Source of the DNA: Dissophora ornata
Lineage: Eukaryota; Mortierellomycota; Mortierellomycetes; Mortierellales; Mortierellaceae
Assembly: GCA_025201705.1 (NCBI GenBank)
Contig: MU616591.1
Span: 28,479 to 92,478, forward strand
Reading direction: 5' to 3'
DNA length: 64,000 bases
Position 1 is the first letter of the stretch. The number at the start of each line of letters is the position of its first letter. Below, piece after piece: positions 23,653 to 33,295 of this stretch. The notes beneath the pieces were generated by a model, which ran no database searches, had not been told where the DNA came from, and was given only the letters and a program-made list of their open reading frames with translations. Both the position numbers and the translations under genes were made by a program.

Positions 23653-24018
23653 ATGCCTGCCGCCACCTTCAACCGCGATCGCGCCACCGGCCAGCAGCGC
23701 CCTACCTCCCGATACCAAGACATGACGGAGGGCGACTCCAATACCACACAACAAGCCTATGATCTCGCCCACCAATATAACCAAGACCTTCTCAATGGCG
23801 TTCCACATGACACACCGTCGATCGAGACATTTGTGATGTCTTTGGCACTAGAGCAAGAGATCAGCCTCGAAATTTCCTCATTCAGCTCGGCCTCCCAAGG
23901 CAATCCCCTATCCTCTCTCACATCCAACCCCAATTGCGATCCCGCAAGCTCTCAAGCAGGACAGCAAGGATCTGCGAATATCAACCAGACACAACTCTTG
24001 TCCGGATCACGGTCATGA
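23653..24018 (+). CDS. Small unrecognised Ser/Gln-rich protein
   Basis: Single-exon frame of 121 residues; I do not recognise a family. It starts MPAATFNRDRATGQQRP, is polar throughout, has no signal peptide or membrane segment, and has a possible helix around residues 35-70 (AYDLAHQYNQDLLNG, VMSLALEQEISLEIS). The C-terminal third is Ser/Gln/Asn-rich and probably disordered. A TATA box 200 bases upstream, a pyrimidine-rich leader, and GC-rich third positions unlike the flanking DNA argue that it is transcribed and coding. It could be longer if an unseen upstream exon exists. Confidence 0.55.
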   Translation: MPAATFNRDRATGQQRPTSRYQDMTEGDSNTTQQAYDLAHQYNQDLLNGVPHDTPSIETFVMSLALEQEISLEISSFSSASQGNPLSSLTSNPNCDPASSQAGQQGSANINQTQLLSGSRS

Positions 24019-25495
24019 TCGGAGCAATTAGGGTCTCGCGCCTCTCTCAATTGCCCCCGCTCCTCCGTTTCTTGTGATCACCTTTTCTCCACCACCTTGT
24101 ATCTATTTTTTGCCCATGGTGTTTATTTTTTTTGTTACGATTCATAATTCGACGTTGTTTATCTCTGTGAGGCATGCAGCTTTAAACTCAAAAAAAAATC
24201 TTCGCACACACCCTTTGCACCTCCTCGAAGGGGTTTGATCGTTGGCTGAGAAATGGAGTTTCGGGTAACTTTAAATTACATCACTTTCTCAGCCCATATT
24301 CTCCCGTTGTCCCAGCGAACCCGTTAAACCTTTTAAAAATAGCTCATTCCTCCGCGCGACTTTTCACTTCTCACATTCCACACACGCACTGCTTTCATAT
24401 ACCCTCTCTTAAAGCCCCCTTTTCTATCACTCCCTCCATTTCATCTGTGAACATTCCCTCATTTCTTGATCACATAGCCGTACATATTGTAAAATCACTT
24501 ATAAAAATAAAAAAACCTCTTGATGTTTCCATAAATCTGCTCAACGAGCAACTCATCAATGGCTTTCATGCTCCTTTGACGATAATTCGTGTTACTTCGA
24601 TCAAGAAGAAAAATGGCCGGTAGGAACGACTTAATGTTGAGCAACAGTCAAATGTTCGTGAGCATGTGCTCGTGTTTGTTTTGTGCACAACCCTTTTTTC
24701 ATTTTTCTCTGTCCGATCAATTTTTTTATCAACAATGACGAACACCCCACACTCTATTCTCACTCTTTGGTCCAAGGACTCGGCCCTCTCTCACCGCCCG
24801 ATGGGGTGACGACCAATCACGTCCTGACTCCCTCCCGCCATTGTCATTCTTAATCACAGCCACAACCTCCGCGCAGTTTTAGTTTGTAACTTAATTGACA
24901 AATATACTCTTCTTCAGCACCATCACAGCAATAACACGCCTCTTGGCTGCAGATCGCCTTCCATTTTTGGAGGGAACTCCAACACTCGCTCCAGTTCGAT
25001 CGACCTTAATATAACTCAAAGGATGAAATGGAATGCATGGAGGGGTTTAAATCTTACTGCGTCAACTCCGAAATAACGATCGACTCAAAGGGATCGAAAA
25101 TCGATTGTTAGCTCAGCCCTTCAACTATCACTTCTGATGGCTGCGGCTTCCATCTAGTCTACTCGACTAATTGCCTTTTTTTATCTCGCACACTCATTTG
25201 TCCTGTCTCCTATTAGGAATTTTTTGCCACAGTTACAAGAACGTTGGAAGCGTGGTGACGATCATCTCTATCTACGGACAAACGGCAGCATGGCCTAAAA
25301 GGCACTGCAATATTTACATTCACAGGGTATCGCGTTGATCACATCCACGTATACATTCTTTGGTTGTTGTTGATATCATGACTTCGCCATTTACTTCTCT
25401 CACGGCCTCACTTCTTTTTGGTTGTCATCATCATACACGCGCGTCCTTGATTCTTTGAATTCATAAAAAATATCCGTATTGTTGCAAATAGGAAT
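24019..25495. other. Pyrimidine-rich intergenic region
   Basis: About 1.5 kb of C/T-rich, ATG-poor sequence on the plus strand with poly(T) and poly(A) tracts. Only short open frames are present. It may include a long 3' UTR of the 121-aa gene or a leader of an untranslated transcript, but nothing can be assigned. Confidence 0.4.
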
Positions 25496-26168
25496 TCATT
25501 GCCACAATGGGCTGGCAGTCTTACGAGGGCATCCTTGTATTTTTGCCCAACTCTTGAGATCGAAATCATCTTGGTGGTAATTGAGCCACGTAAGTGTGCG
25601 CCTGAATTGACACGTTGGTTGTTTTTGAAGACGCAGACAGAAATGAATATCAAATCGCACCTGAAATACATCGCTTGATCTGTATCTACATCCACCGTAA
25701 ACTTCATCGCGATGAAGTCTCGCATGCCGCTCCTTCCAATCACTGCCGAGCCCTCACTCCCAATCATACGGATCCGGCCACCACGCCCTTTCATATCGAC
25801 TCTCCCATTCTCCGGGTCCAAGTTCAAGATATAACTGTCAATCTTGCAGACTACATTTGCGCCATGCCAAATAGCAAAACGGGGGAAACTGGGTGTCGCG
25901 CAGGATTCCAAGGAGCCCACATTCAGAATGACTCTGGCGGATGAAAAATCTCCGTGCTTCGACACGGCGATGATATGGTCTTGGAACGCCTATCAAAGGG
26001 ACTCCATATTAATACCATTGTCTCTGGAAGTAGGCGCCGTCCAACTGCGGCGGTATCGACCAGTACCCTTGCAGCAGTCGAGGTCTCTTGCTGGGAGGAC
26101 CGCATCCATGGCCGGGGAGAGTTCTTTGTATCGACAGAGTTCCACTCTGATGCAAGGGAGCTGGGGAG
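25496..26168 (-). CDS. Unrecognised spliced gene, 5' end unresolved
   Basis: Three coding exons fit together in phase: 26067-26168, 25661-25989 and 25496-25601, giving 179 codons to a TGA stop. The peptide reads through as SEWNSVDTKNSPRPWMRSSQ, then AFQDHIIAVSKHGDFSSARV, FPRFAIWHGANVVCKID, MRDFIAMKFTVDVDTDQAMY and the end KSWAKIQGCPRKTASPLWQ. Codon phase is kept at both introns (GTACTG...ATAG, about 77 nt, and GTGCGA...TCAG, 59 nt). I do not recognise the family. There is no signal peptide or membrane helix. The 5' start was not found: sequence before 26168 is open in other frames (for instance LWPLKVATRDTNWGGWSD at about 26170-26240), so either another exon exists or the 5' part has decayed. 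The composition differs from simple intergenic DNA, but the call rests on splice phase only. Confidence 0.45.
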
Positions 26169-27142
26169 CTACCTTGTCCAAGATCTGACCAGCCTCCCCA
26201 ATTGGTGTCGCGCGTTGCCACTTTCAGAGGCCACAAGAGACCTTAGGCTAAGCGAGCGGGTCATCAAATTCCAGTTTACGAAGCAAACGCAGGATTCCGG
26301 CCGACGATTTTTTCTGCAGTCGGCTGGGCTAGCGGATAGTAAAACGGCCTACTTCTTAACCTCTCTATGGCATTTTAGGCCCCGTCAACTCGGCTAGCTT
26401 AATAAAAAAAATCAAGCCCCGTCTCAGTCGACTGACCAAAAGCAACCGCAGCCGACTTATTCCTTGCGTCAAGTCGGCTGAAGAATCAGTCAACCAGAAA
26501 CCCAAAGCGCTAAAAGGAGCATGGTAAGGGTTGTCGTTGACTGATTTACAGACCTCCAGTTGTACGGTTGGCACATTTTTTTCTGACATGGCCCACAGTG
26601 CTCCTACATGGCCTCACCGAGAAGATTATCAAACCATCATATATCCATGATGGCGAATCTCAGGATGAGTCCAGAACCTTTCCCAAGCTTCTGACCTGCT
26701 ATCAAGTCTCAAGAAGGCTAGCTTGATTGACGACCGTGTGCACTATAAAAAGAAAAGTTACCACTATTGTATATCGACGTGTATGCCACCCATGGGTTGT
26801 ATTCACACTTGAAGCAGAGGTCGTACTGGTCAAGTAGCCCGTGATTGGGCATCTGGGCATCATGGTTACAAGCGGCAAAATGGCGTCTGTTTCTCCGCGG
26901 ATGTCTGCTCCTGACCCTGACCAAACTCCCGACAGTTTGTCCCTGAGCACATCCCGTGACGCGTTCGGGTCCTGGTCCACCTCCCCCGTTCCTGATCGCC
27001 CTCCCCCCCATCATCCCTGATCGCCTTCCCCCCCATTCCTGATCGCCCTCCATCCGCTAATTACATCATTCCACCCACAGTTAACTTTAGATCTCAGTGC
27101 ACAATCGTCAGAAAGCTCTCTGGTCTGCCAAGGAGAAGTGAG
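26169..27142. other. Decayed coding-like region with hairpin
   Basis: Short minus-strand peptides such as HFAACNHDAQMPNHGLLDQY followed by DLCFKCEYNPWVAYTS (around 26770-26900) and ALGFWLTDSSADLTQG (around 26460-26510) look coding but are in different frames and broken by stops. Repeated GTCGGCTG words and a perfect hairpin occur at 26449-26480. The pattern suggests a relic of a gene or mobile element; no family is identified. Confidence 0.35.
26449..26480. repeat. Perfect 10-bp inverted repeat
   Basis: CAGCCGACTT at 26449-26458 and its exact reverse complement AAGTCGGCTG at 26471-26480 enclose a 12-base loop. Further copies of the half-site word occur nearby (GCAGTCGGCTGG at about 26317). 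Confidence 0.8.
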
Positions 27143-28187
27143 TTACAAGCCCAGCAGCTTCAAAATTTTTTTTTCAGCAACAAAGGTGGGACGAGGCTTC
27201 TGCGCAGTCACTAAAACCTTTGCAGAGAGCCATTGCGATTCCCCTTGGATTTGATCATATTCGTCACAGAAAGTTGGCATGTCTTTTAGCTGTTCCTCGT
27301 GGACCTGTACCTTAACATAGAGCCGCCTCCGGCAAAGAGGAAGAAGAGCAGTATTCCCCAAGAAAAGCTGTGAGATAAGGTATTTATCACCGGGAGAGTG
27401 GAGTCGAACACTTCTCAGCATGAGCGTCATAGCAGAGTGTTTGGTATTTCATGTTATCATGTTGGGAGGGACTGACTCCCCAAACTGCCTCACAATGGCG
27501 TCGCTTTGTAGTAGCGTCTGTCTCTCCATTGCCTTTGTCGCCAGCGCGCCCTCTCGACATTTCATTTCTGTAGCACGTACGCGTTGTGTATCGATGCCCA
27601 TCTCAGCTGCTATCTTGTTGAGCTTTCTGCCCCTTGAAGAACCAGAGTCGACATAGGTAGCCGTGGGGTAGTCTCGAGGGCTGATCTGATAACAAGCCTG
27701 CCAACTCCGCTTGAGAGACATGCAAAGTCATGACTCTGTGCACATCTCCAGAGCGACCGGTGCTGACAGCCAGGAATTTCTTATCGTCATCATCCCCACA
27801 CACTTCGGATGTTTTGGATGTAGGGTGTCCATCTCTTGACCCAAGAGTCGTGATTTGAGGTTCATCGGCTCTAATATATTTATCCATCATCCAGGGGGAT
27901 GCAACAAATGTCGGCGGAATCTTCAACAGATTGACCGTTGATGGTAACGCGTGTATTATCAGCTGGATTCCTCTTGGTGCCAGTGACAGCCCGTTCCTAT
28001 ATCCGCTCCGCGACAACATGATGACATACCGGCAAGAGCTTCGGGTGTTTGTGATGCCGCAGGTAAAATTGGCTATTCTAACTTTCTTACTCCGTCCGGG
28101 GAAGGAAATACGGAAGATTTTGAATAGAAATTGGAGGAGCTCGAGGGAAGAATGTAGCATAGTGAAGTCTCGAATAAAAACCGACAA
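27143..28187 (-). other. Possible degenerate or unresolved gene
   Basis: Three consecutive minus-strand open segments look protein-like but sit in different frames. They are 27603-28187 (with DKYIRADEPQITTLGSRDG), 27449-27721 (RGRKLNKIAAEMGIDTQRVR, EGALATKAMERQTLLQSDAI) and 27143-27430 (VQVHEEQLKDMPTFCDEYD, ending KLLGL). The middle one is a good amphipathic helix candidate. I could not find intron borders that join them, so this may be a pseudogene or a gene with introns I missed. No family is recognised. A further fragment at 28243-28473 (LCFASLEKLIKTVAFKGGDA) may belong to the same locus. Confidence 0.3.
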
Positions 28188-28494
28188 GTTAACCCTTTTC
28201 TATGTCGTTGAGGGAGAGTCAACTACTTCCCCCTCCCCGAGATTAAAGAAGGCCTTCAAAACTGAGTAGGCATCCGAGTGAGATGACATGGCGCCAGACA
28301 GTCTCAAATTCTGGAGTGTCTCCTCCCCAGATCTTGAGCTCCTTTGCATCACCGCCCTTGAACGCGACAGTCTTGATCAGCTTCTCGAGACTCGCGAAAC
28401 AAAGTCTAGCTAATGGGTTCGGATAGACTTGCTTCAACATGGAAAAGAAAGAAAAGTGGTATGCGCCAGCCAAAACTTAAATATGTATTTATTT

Positions 28495-30258
28495 TTACTC
28501 GGAAATTGCCACAGTTTCTCCCACACGCTTCACTACCAAATTCATTCCTGGGACGGGTCTCCAAGTGATGCGAGCTGCCTTCTTGAACTTGAAGCCTGGC
28601 GCCGGATGGTACTCCAAGTTGATTAGCAGATAGTAGATCAGGACCTTTGTCTCGATCAGAGCGAACTTGGAGCCAATGCAATTGCGGGGGCCTATGAGGA
28701 ACGGTATATAGGCCCATTGCATCTCTGGGGTTACAAATTTAGTCTTTGTCTGATTGTCCTGCAACGTTGATGGATCCATCCAACGCTCTGGAACAAAGTC
28801 CTCGACATCTTCGCCATACACAGACTTGAGCTTGTGCAATGCAGCGGGCGACAAGAAGATCCGTGTGCCCTTTGGAATCTCGTATCCCAGAATATTATCA
28901 TCCTCTTTTGCGACACGGGAAGTTGTTGGAACTGGAGGGATGAAGCGTAGCAATTCCTTGACGCAGGCATTCAAGTAAGGCAGAGCATTCAGGGTGTCGT
29001 ATGACGGCGCCTTGTTCTCAGAGGGATAACCGATTTCGGTCAGAAGCTCATCTCGAACCCGCTTTTGAACGTCGGGATAGATGGAAAAGACATGGAGCAT
29101 CCATGTCACCGTGACCGAAGTTGTCTCGTGGCCTGCGGCCAAGAATGTCAAGATCTGGTCCTTGAGCTCCGTATCTGTCAACTTGCCGTCTTCAAGAGAC
29201 CCAACTTGTTCATTGCCACGGATCAAAATACTCATCAGATCTTTGCCTTCCTCCTCGTCAGGGCCGAGAGGGGCTTTGGCGTTGGCCTGAGCGCGCTTCT
29301 CAGCGATGAGGCGAGTAGATACGCTGTCAATAACTCCGATGGAATGCCAGCGGTCGCGATTGTGCTTAAAAGGGACATAGACATAGTAAGGAACAAAGGC
29401 ACGGAGGAGTTGGATGATAGTGGAGGATGAGTAAAATATATCGCGGTAGGCCAAGCTCAGCTCGTTATCAGGTTCAGTCAGTGCCTTGAAATCATAACCG
29501 AAACCTGTCGCAGGGATGGAAGGCACGAAAGGAATAGAAAAGAAAGGAGGCGTCAGTGGGGGAGTTATAGTGCGAGGTTAGATCCTTTGAGATAGATGTG
29601 TTTGGGAGAGTGCAGTAGCTTTACCTGCCAAACCAATGATATCAAGGGTAGCACTCCCAAGGTCGACCATGACATCAAATTCAACGGCTTTTTTCTCTGA
29701 TTGATCTACACGTCCCTCCCATATTTTGGCTAGTCTCGCTGCAGGATTTGCCATGATGGGCAGCATCTCCTTGATGTGCCCGAGGCTGAACGCCGGGTTT
29801 AGCATCTTGCGCTGCTTCCGGTGCGCGTCTCCCTCGGCCAACAAGACGCCATTGCCAAGGATCTGGGACAGTATTCGGACCGTTCGACTGGACTTGGGGT
29901 AGTTGTATGAATGTGTGCCGAAGACATGTTGAATAGCCTTGGGATCCGCAAGAAGCAGGCGCTCGCTATTGAACAAGCCAAGGTAGCGCACTAGACCACC
30001 GTACTCTTCAATCCATACGCGATGAGGGACACCCGCTTCTTCTTGAAGGATGTCAAGGAAGTTGCCGATGAAGGGGAGGCGATACTTGTTGTACTTGGAC
30101 TTGTTAGGTGGGCCGGGGATGTGGCGAAGGGGCGAGAGGAAATTGGGAAGAAGGTATGTTTGGTAGAAAATGTACGAGGAGAATAGAGCGATGAACGTTC
30201 CAAGGGCTGTGAGAGGATCTACACGGACCAAGCTGATTAAGGTGGAGGCTACAGCCAT
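28495..30258 (-). CDS. Cytochrome P450 monooxygenase
   Basis: Two exons, 29625-30258 and 28495-29504, join in phase (LAG|FGYD) to 547 residues. The N-terminus has a membrane anchor and the Pro-rich hinge RHIPGPPN. Helix I carries AAGHETTS near residues 334-341, the ExxR pair is ELLR near 395-398, the PERW segment is present, and the heme loop is FLIGPRNCIG with the axial Cys near 487. All hallmarks of a catalytically intact, ER-bound class II P450 are there. The region after the Cys (SKFALIETKVLIYYLL) resembles CYP4/CYP3-like clans and the P450s of Mucoromycota; subfamily and substrate cannot be given. No reductase or other metabolic partner is adjacent, so it is not in an obvious cluster. 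A TATA box at 30399-30406 and three CGATCG sites lie upstream. Confidence 0.95.
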
Positions 30259-31258
30259 GGCACGTTGGGATGAGAGGGACGAATATGACGAGAGGGGCGA
30301 ATGTGGGTGAACCTTAGAGATGAATTGTGTTCAGTGTTCGGCTGGGGTGTTTGAGTTGTTGGCAGTAAAGTGTCTGATCGGCGAAGGAAAGAAGGCCCTT
30401 TTTATAGTTTTTTTTTTTTTTTTTTTCGCGACGCACCATGCCTTGCTTTTTGTTCCGTGCTCGGTCAGCAGAATTGCTGCCAAAGTTCCTCTTTTGGGAA
30501 ATGAAGTCCTTTCCTCCCGGAAGAAATGCCCGTGGTCTCTTGATTATCTTTTTTCCTGCTGCGCGTCCGTGTGGACAATGTGCCACATCCGGTCTGTTCT
30601 GGTGGTCTCACTGGCTCAATTGATCCACGAGTGCCAAGAGACGCTCCTCCTTTCCTCTGGTGGCAACAGCCTGAGTCTTGAGCTATTGGCGATGGAAGCT
30701 CCACGATCGCCCCCCTTCCCTGACGCGTACCGATCGTCCTTTCCGAGACACGTAACGATCGTGAGCAAGAAAGAAATGCTACACGCAATGCAGTCGCACG
30801 TTGTGACAGTTTCTCTTTCGTCGCTCGATTGCAGCTTATCCCCTACATGGTTGAATCGTTTGTCAGCCACAATGTGGCCAGTGCACGCGTCACAGTTGAA
30901 GGTTGATGTATCCCGCCTACTTGGATGTGCTGCGTTTCTTGCTCACTTCTTCACAATGTAGCAGGCTCCGAGTCCCACCAAGCGATGAGCCGGAAAAAAA
31001 GTACCCCACCTGGGTCCTCGTTGCTCTCATCTGATTTATTTAGTGTTGCACAGGGATAATGCAATTGTCCGCAACTTTGTTACGATCATACTTTGAGAGA
31101 ACAACCGACTGTTGCCTTTCTTATTCTGTTAGCCAGGGCATCCATCTCCTTCACCTCCACCAGACTCTTGCTCACCCTCATTCTCTCACTTTGCTCGTTT
31201 ATGCCCACAACGGACACGGAAAAAGCCGATATCAAGGACCAGGAACAAGGAGTAAGGA
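30259..31258. other. Bidirectional intergenic region (P450 / RCE1)
   Basis: One kilobase between the start codons of the divergent P450 and RCE1 genes. It holds the P450 TATA box, a T-rich tract at about 30408-30426, and three palindromic CGATCG sites at 30704-30709, 30731-30736 and 30756-30761. The open frame 30320-30961 on the plus strand is driven by the T-tract and is not believed. Confidence 0.5.
30399..30406 (-). promoter_or_regulatory. TATA box of the P450 gene
   Basis: TATAAAAA on the minus strand, about 141-148 bases before the start codon at 30258, flanked upstream by a run of A (T on the plus strand). Confidence 0.5.
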
Positions 31259-33082
31259 ATGTCGACATTCGACCCTGTCCTCTCGCCATGGCTCGCCATT
31301 AGCTCATGCATCGGCTTCACATTCATGTTTGTTGGGTCCCTATACGTTTTCCCCGTCAAGACCAAACAGCCTCGAGAACACGCTCGGTACAGCCTCATAC
31401 CACCCCTCCCTTCGCGCTCTGCTTCAGTTGCAACAGTGGGACCCGGCGCCGACACACCGCCCTCTTCCCCCCGACCGTCTTCTTCGTCCTCAGTCTCCAC
31501 ATCAACCGCCAACAACCCAAACACCGCGGCCACTTCTAGTACAGGTGCGACGACTACTACTAGCATCATCGCCACAAAGTCTCCAGCGAGTGCAGACAAT
31601 AGAGCACATCGTAGTAGCACACATTTGCATTTCATCGAGCATACCGCCAACACCATCAGCAATGCAACCACGGCGACGAACACCCCGTCTTTAACTTCCT
31701 CACCAGCTATATTAGCATCAGCCAACTTTAATTCTCCAGCCTCATCATCCACAGCACTCTCGGCATCTGCAGCATCTGCGTTGTTAGCATCTGTACCTTC
31801 GGTTAGCGCACGACCGGAGGTTGCCATTCATCACCATGGCTCGTCCTCGCCATATGATCATTCGCCCTTGAGGTGGCAGAATCAGCAACAGGAACACTGG
31901 GAGCAACAGCCAATAACCCCAGTAGAGTTTCAAAAGTTGGATCGAGATCACCCATTGGTGATCATGCAGCGGTTCAAAGGGATCTTGTTGACATCATTCC
32001 TAGTACCATTGTATCTTTGGTGGCTGTTCAAATTCTCCGGCGCTATTCCAAATGATCAGGTAAAAAAAAAAACCCCCCCCGTGGGAGACCAAGCTTTTCA
32101 TTTTCTTTGCACGCGCTGAGTCGGGACTCATAATTTTCTCTCGTCTCAGTCATTCTGGACAAGGCTGGGCCAGTTCTTAGGATTGCTGGGGATCGCATTC
32201 CCTGGTAGTGTTCTCGAATTGGCAAACCATATTGTGATCCCGTTGGTGTTGGTCGGTATATTGTTCATGGGTCCTGTGCTGATGATGTTTTTGAGCAACG
32301 AGCTGCCCTTCCAACAGGCGTTTGATTGGGCTAGTCAACAGCAGCATTTGAGAGGCCCGATTGGGATTAGGAACTTTATTGTGGTAAGGGACCATGTCGC
32401 AGATACAAAGTAGTAACTCTTGAATGGAGAAATTTTGAATTACTGCTGGTTTTTCTAAACGCGACTTTCATTATGGCTTACAAGGGCCCAATCTCGGAAG
32501 AGTTCATCTTTCGGGCGTGTATGGTCGCGACTGTATCGCACTCTGGCTCGACTTCCTATGCGATGGTCTTCGGCTTGCCCTTAGTATTTGGCATTGGTAA
32601 ACGACCTTTTTTTTTTTAAATCATCCCAAGACGCAAGCTCAGACAAGATTACATTCGCACACTTCTAACAACATCTTTTTATTTTCTAAACGGTGAATGC
32701 AGCCCATATCCACCACGGATACGAATCTTATGCTAAGAAGGGCCGCACCCGTCGCGCGTTTTTCAATGCAGCACTCACGGCCTGTTTCCAATTCCTTTAC
32801 ACAACACTTTTCGGATGGTTCGCCACATTTCTTTTCCTGAGAACTTCCAACTTGATCGGTCCCTGCCTGTGCCACTCGTTCTGCAACATGATGGGCTTCC
32901 CAGACGTGACCAACATTCAGTACTTTGGTCGGTGGAAATATTGGCTCTACCTCGCGTTTGCGATTGGAATGATTCTCTTTGGTGTACTCTTAAGACCGCT
33001 GACCAACCCAGAGCTATATGGCGACGAAACAAGTTTAGCGTACTGGAAGATTACCATGGGACCTACAACGCTAACAACATAG
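31259..33082 (+). CDS. RCE1: CAAX prenyl protease 2 (RCE1 type)
   Basis: Four exons, 31259-32059, 32150-32383, 32485-32596 and 32703-33082, give 508 residues with matching phases. RCE1 is the ER-membrane glutamate-dependent endoprotease that removes the last three residues from farnesylated CAAX proteins such as Ras. The catalytic pair is in GPISEEFIFRACM (Glu350, Glu351), the first conserved His in VFGIAHIHHGYES, and the third motif in CLCHSFCNMMGFPDV. Eight or so membrane helices are visible. Oddity: between TM1 (residues 10-35) and the next helix there is a roughly 170-residue Ser/Thr/Ala/Asn-rich insert (about 60-215) absent from yeast Rce1 (about 315 residues). Intron 1 begins with an A-run and C-run. 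The family's usual core is complete, so the enzyme should be active. Confidence 0.95.
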
Positions 33083-33295
33083 ACATCACAATAGCAATAC
33101 ATAGATAATACATGAGTCTTTTGATCGCACCTTCGAGCCTGCTAGACCTGCTACTGTAGATCGACATTTGTAGGACTGTAATATATTTTAAAGGCTACAA
33201 AAGTATTAAAAATGCAACTGACTGGAATGCTGGTGATTATGATAATGGCGATGATGATATGCTAATATATGTCTATGCTGTGATGTGCCTCTACT

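Noticed and set aside
30320..30961. 213-codon plus-strand open frame upstream of RCE1
   Set aside because: It starts in the P450 promoter, uses a poly(T) tract as poly-Phe, and has no domain or homologous feel; neighbours on either side have proper starts.
31186..31827. 213-codon minus-strand open frame inside RCE1 exon 1
   Set aside because: Mirror of the low-complexity Ser/Thr/Ala insert; the plus-strand frame carries the real RCE1 N-terminus and joins in phase.
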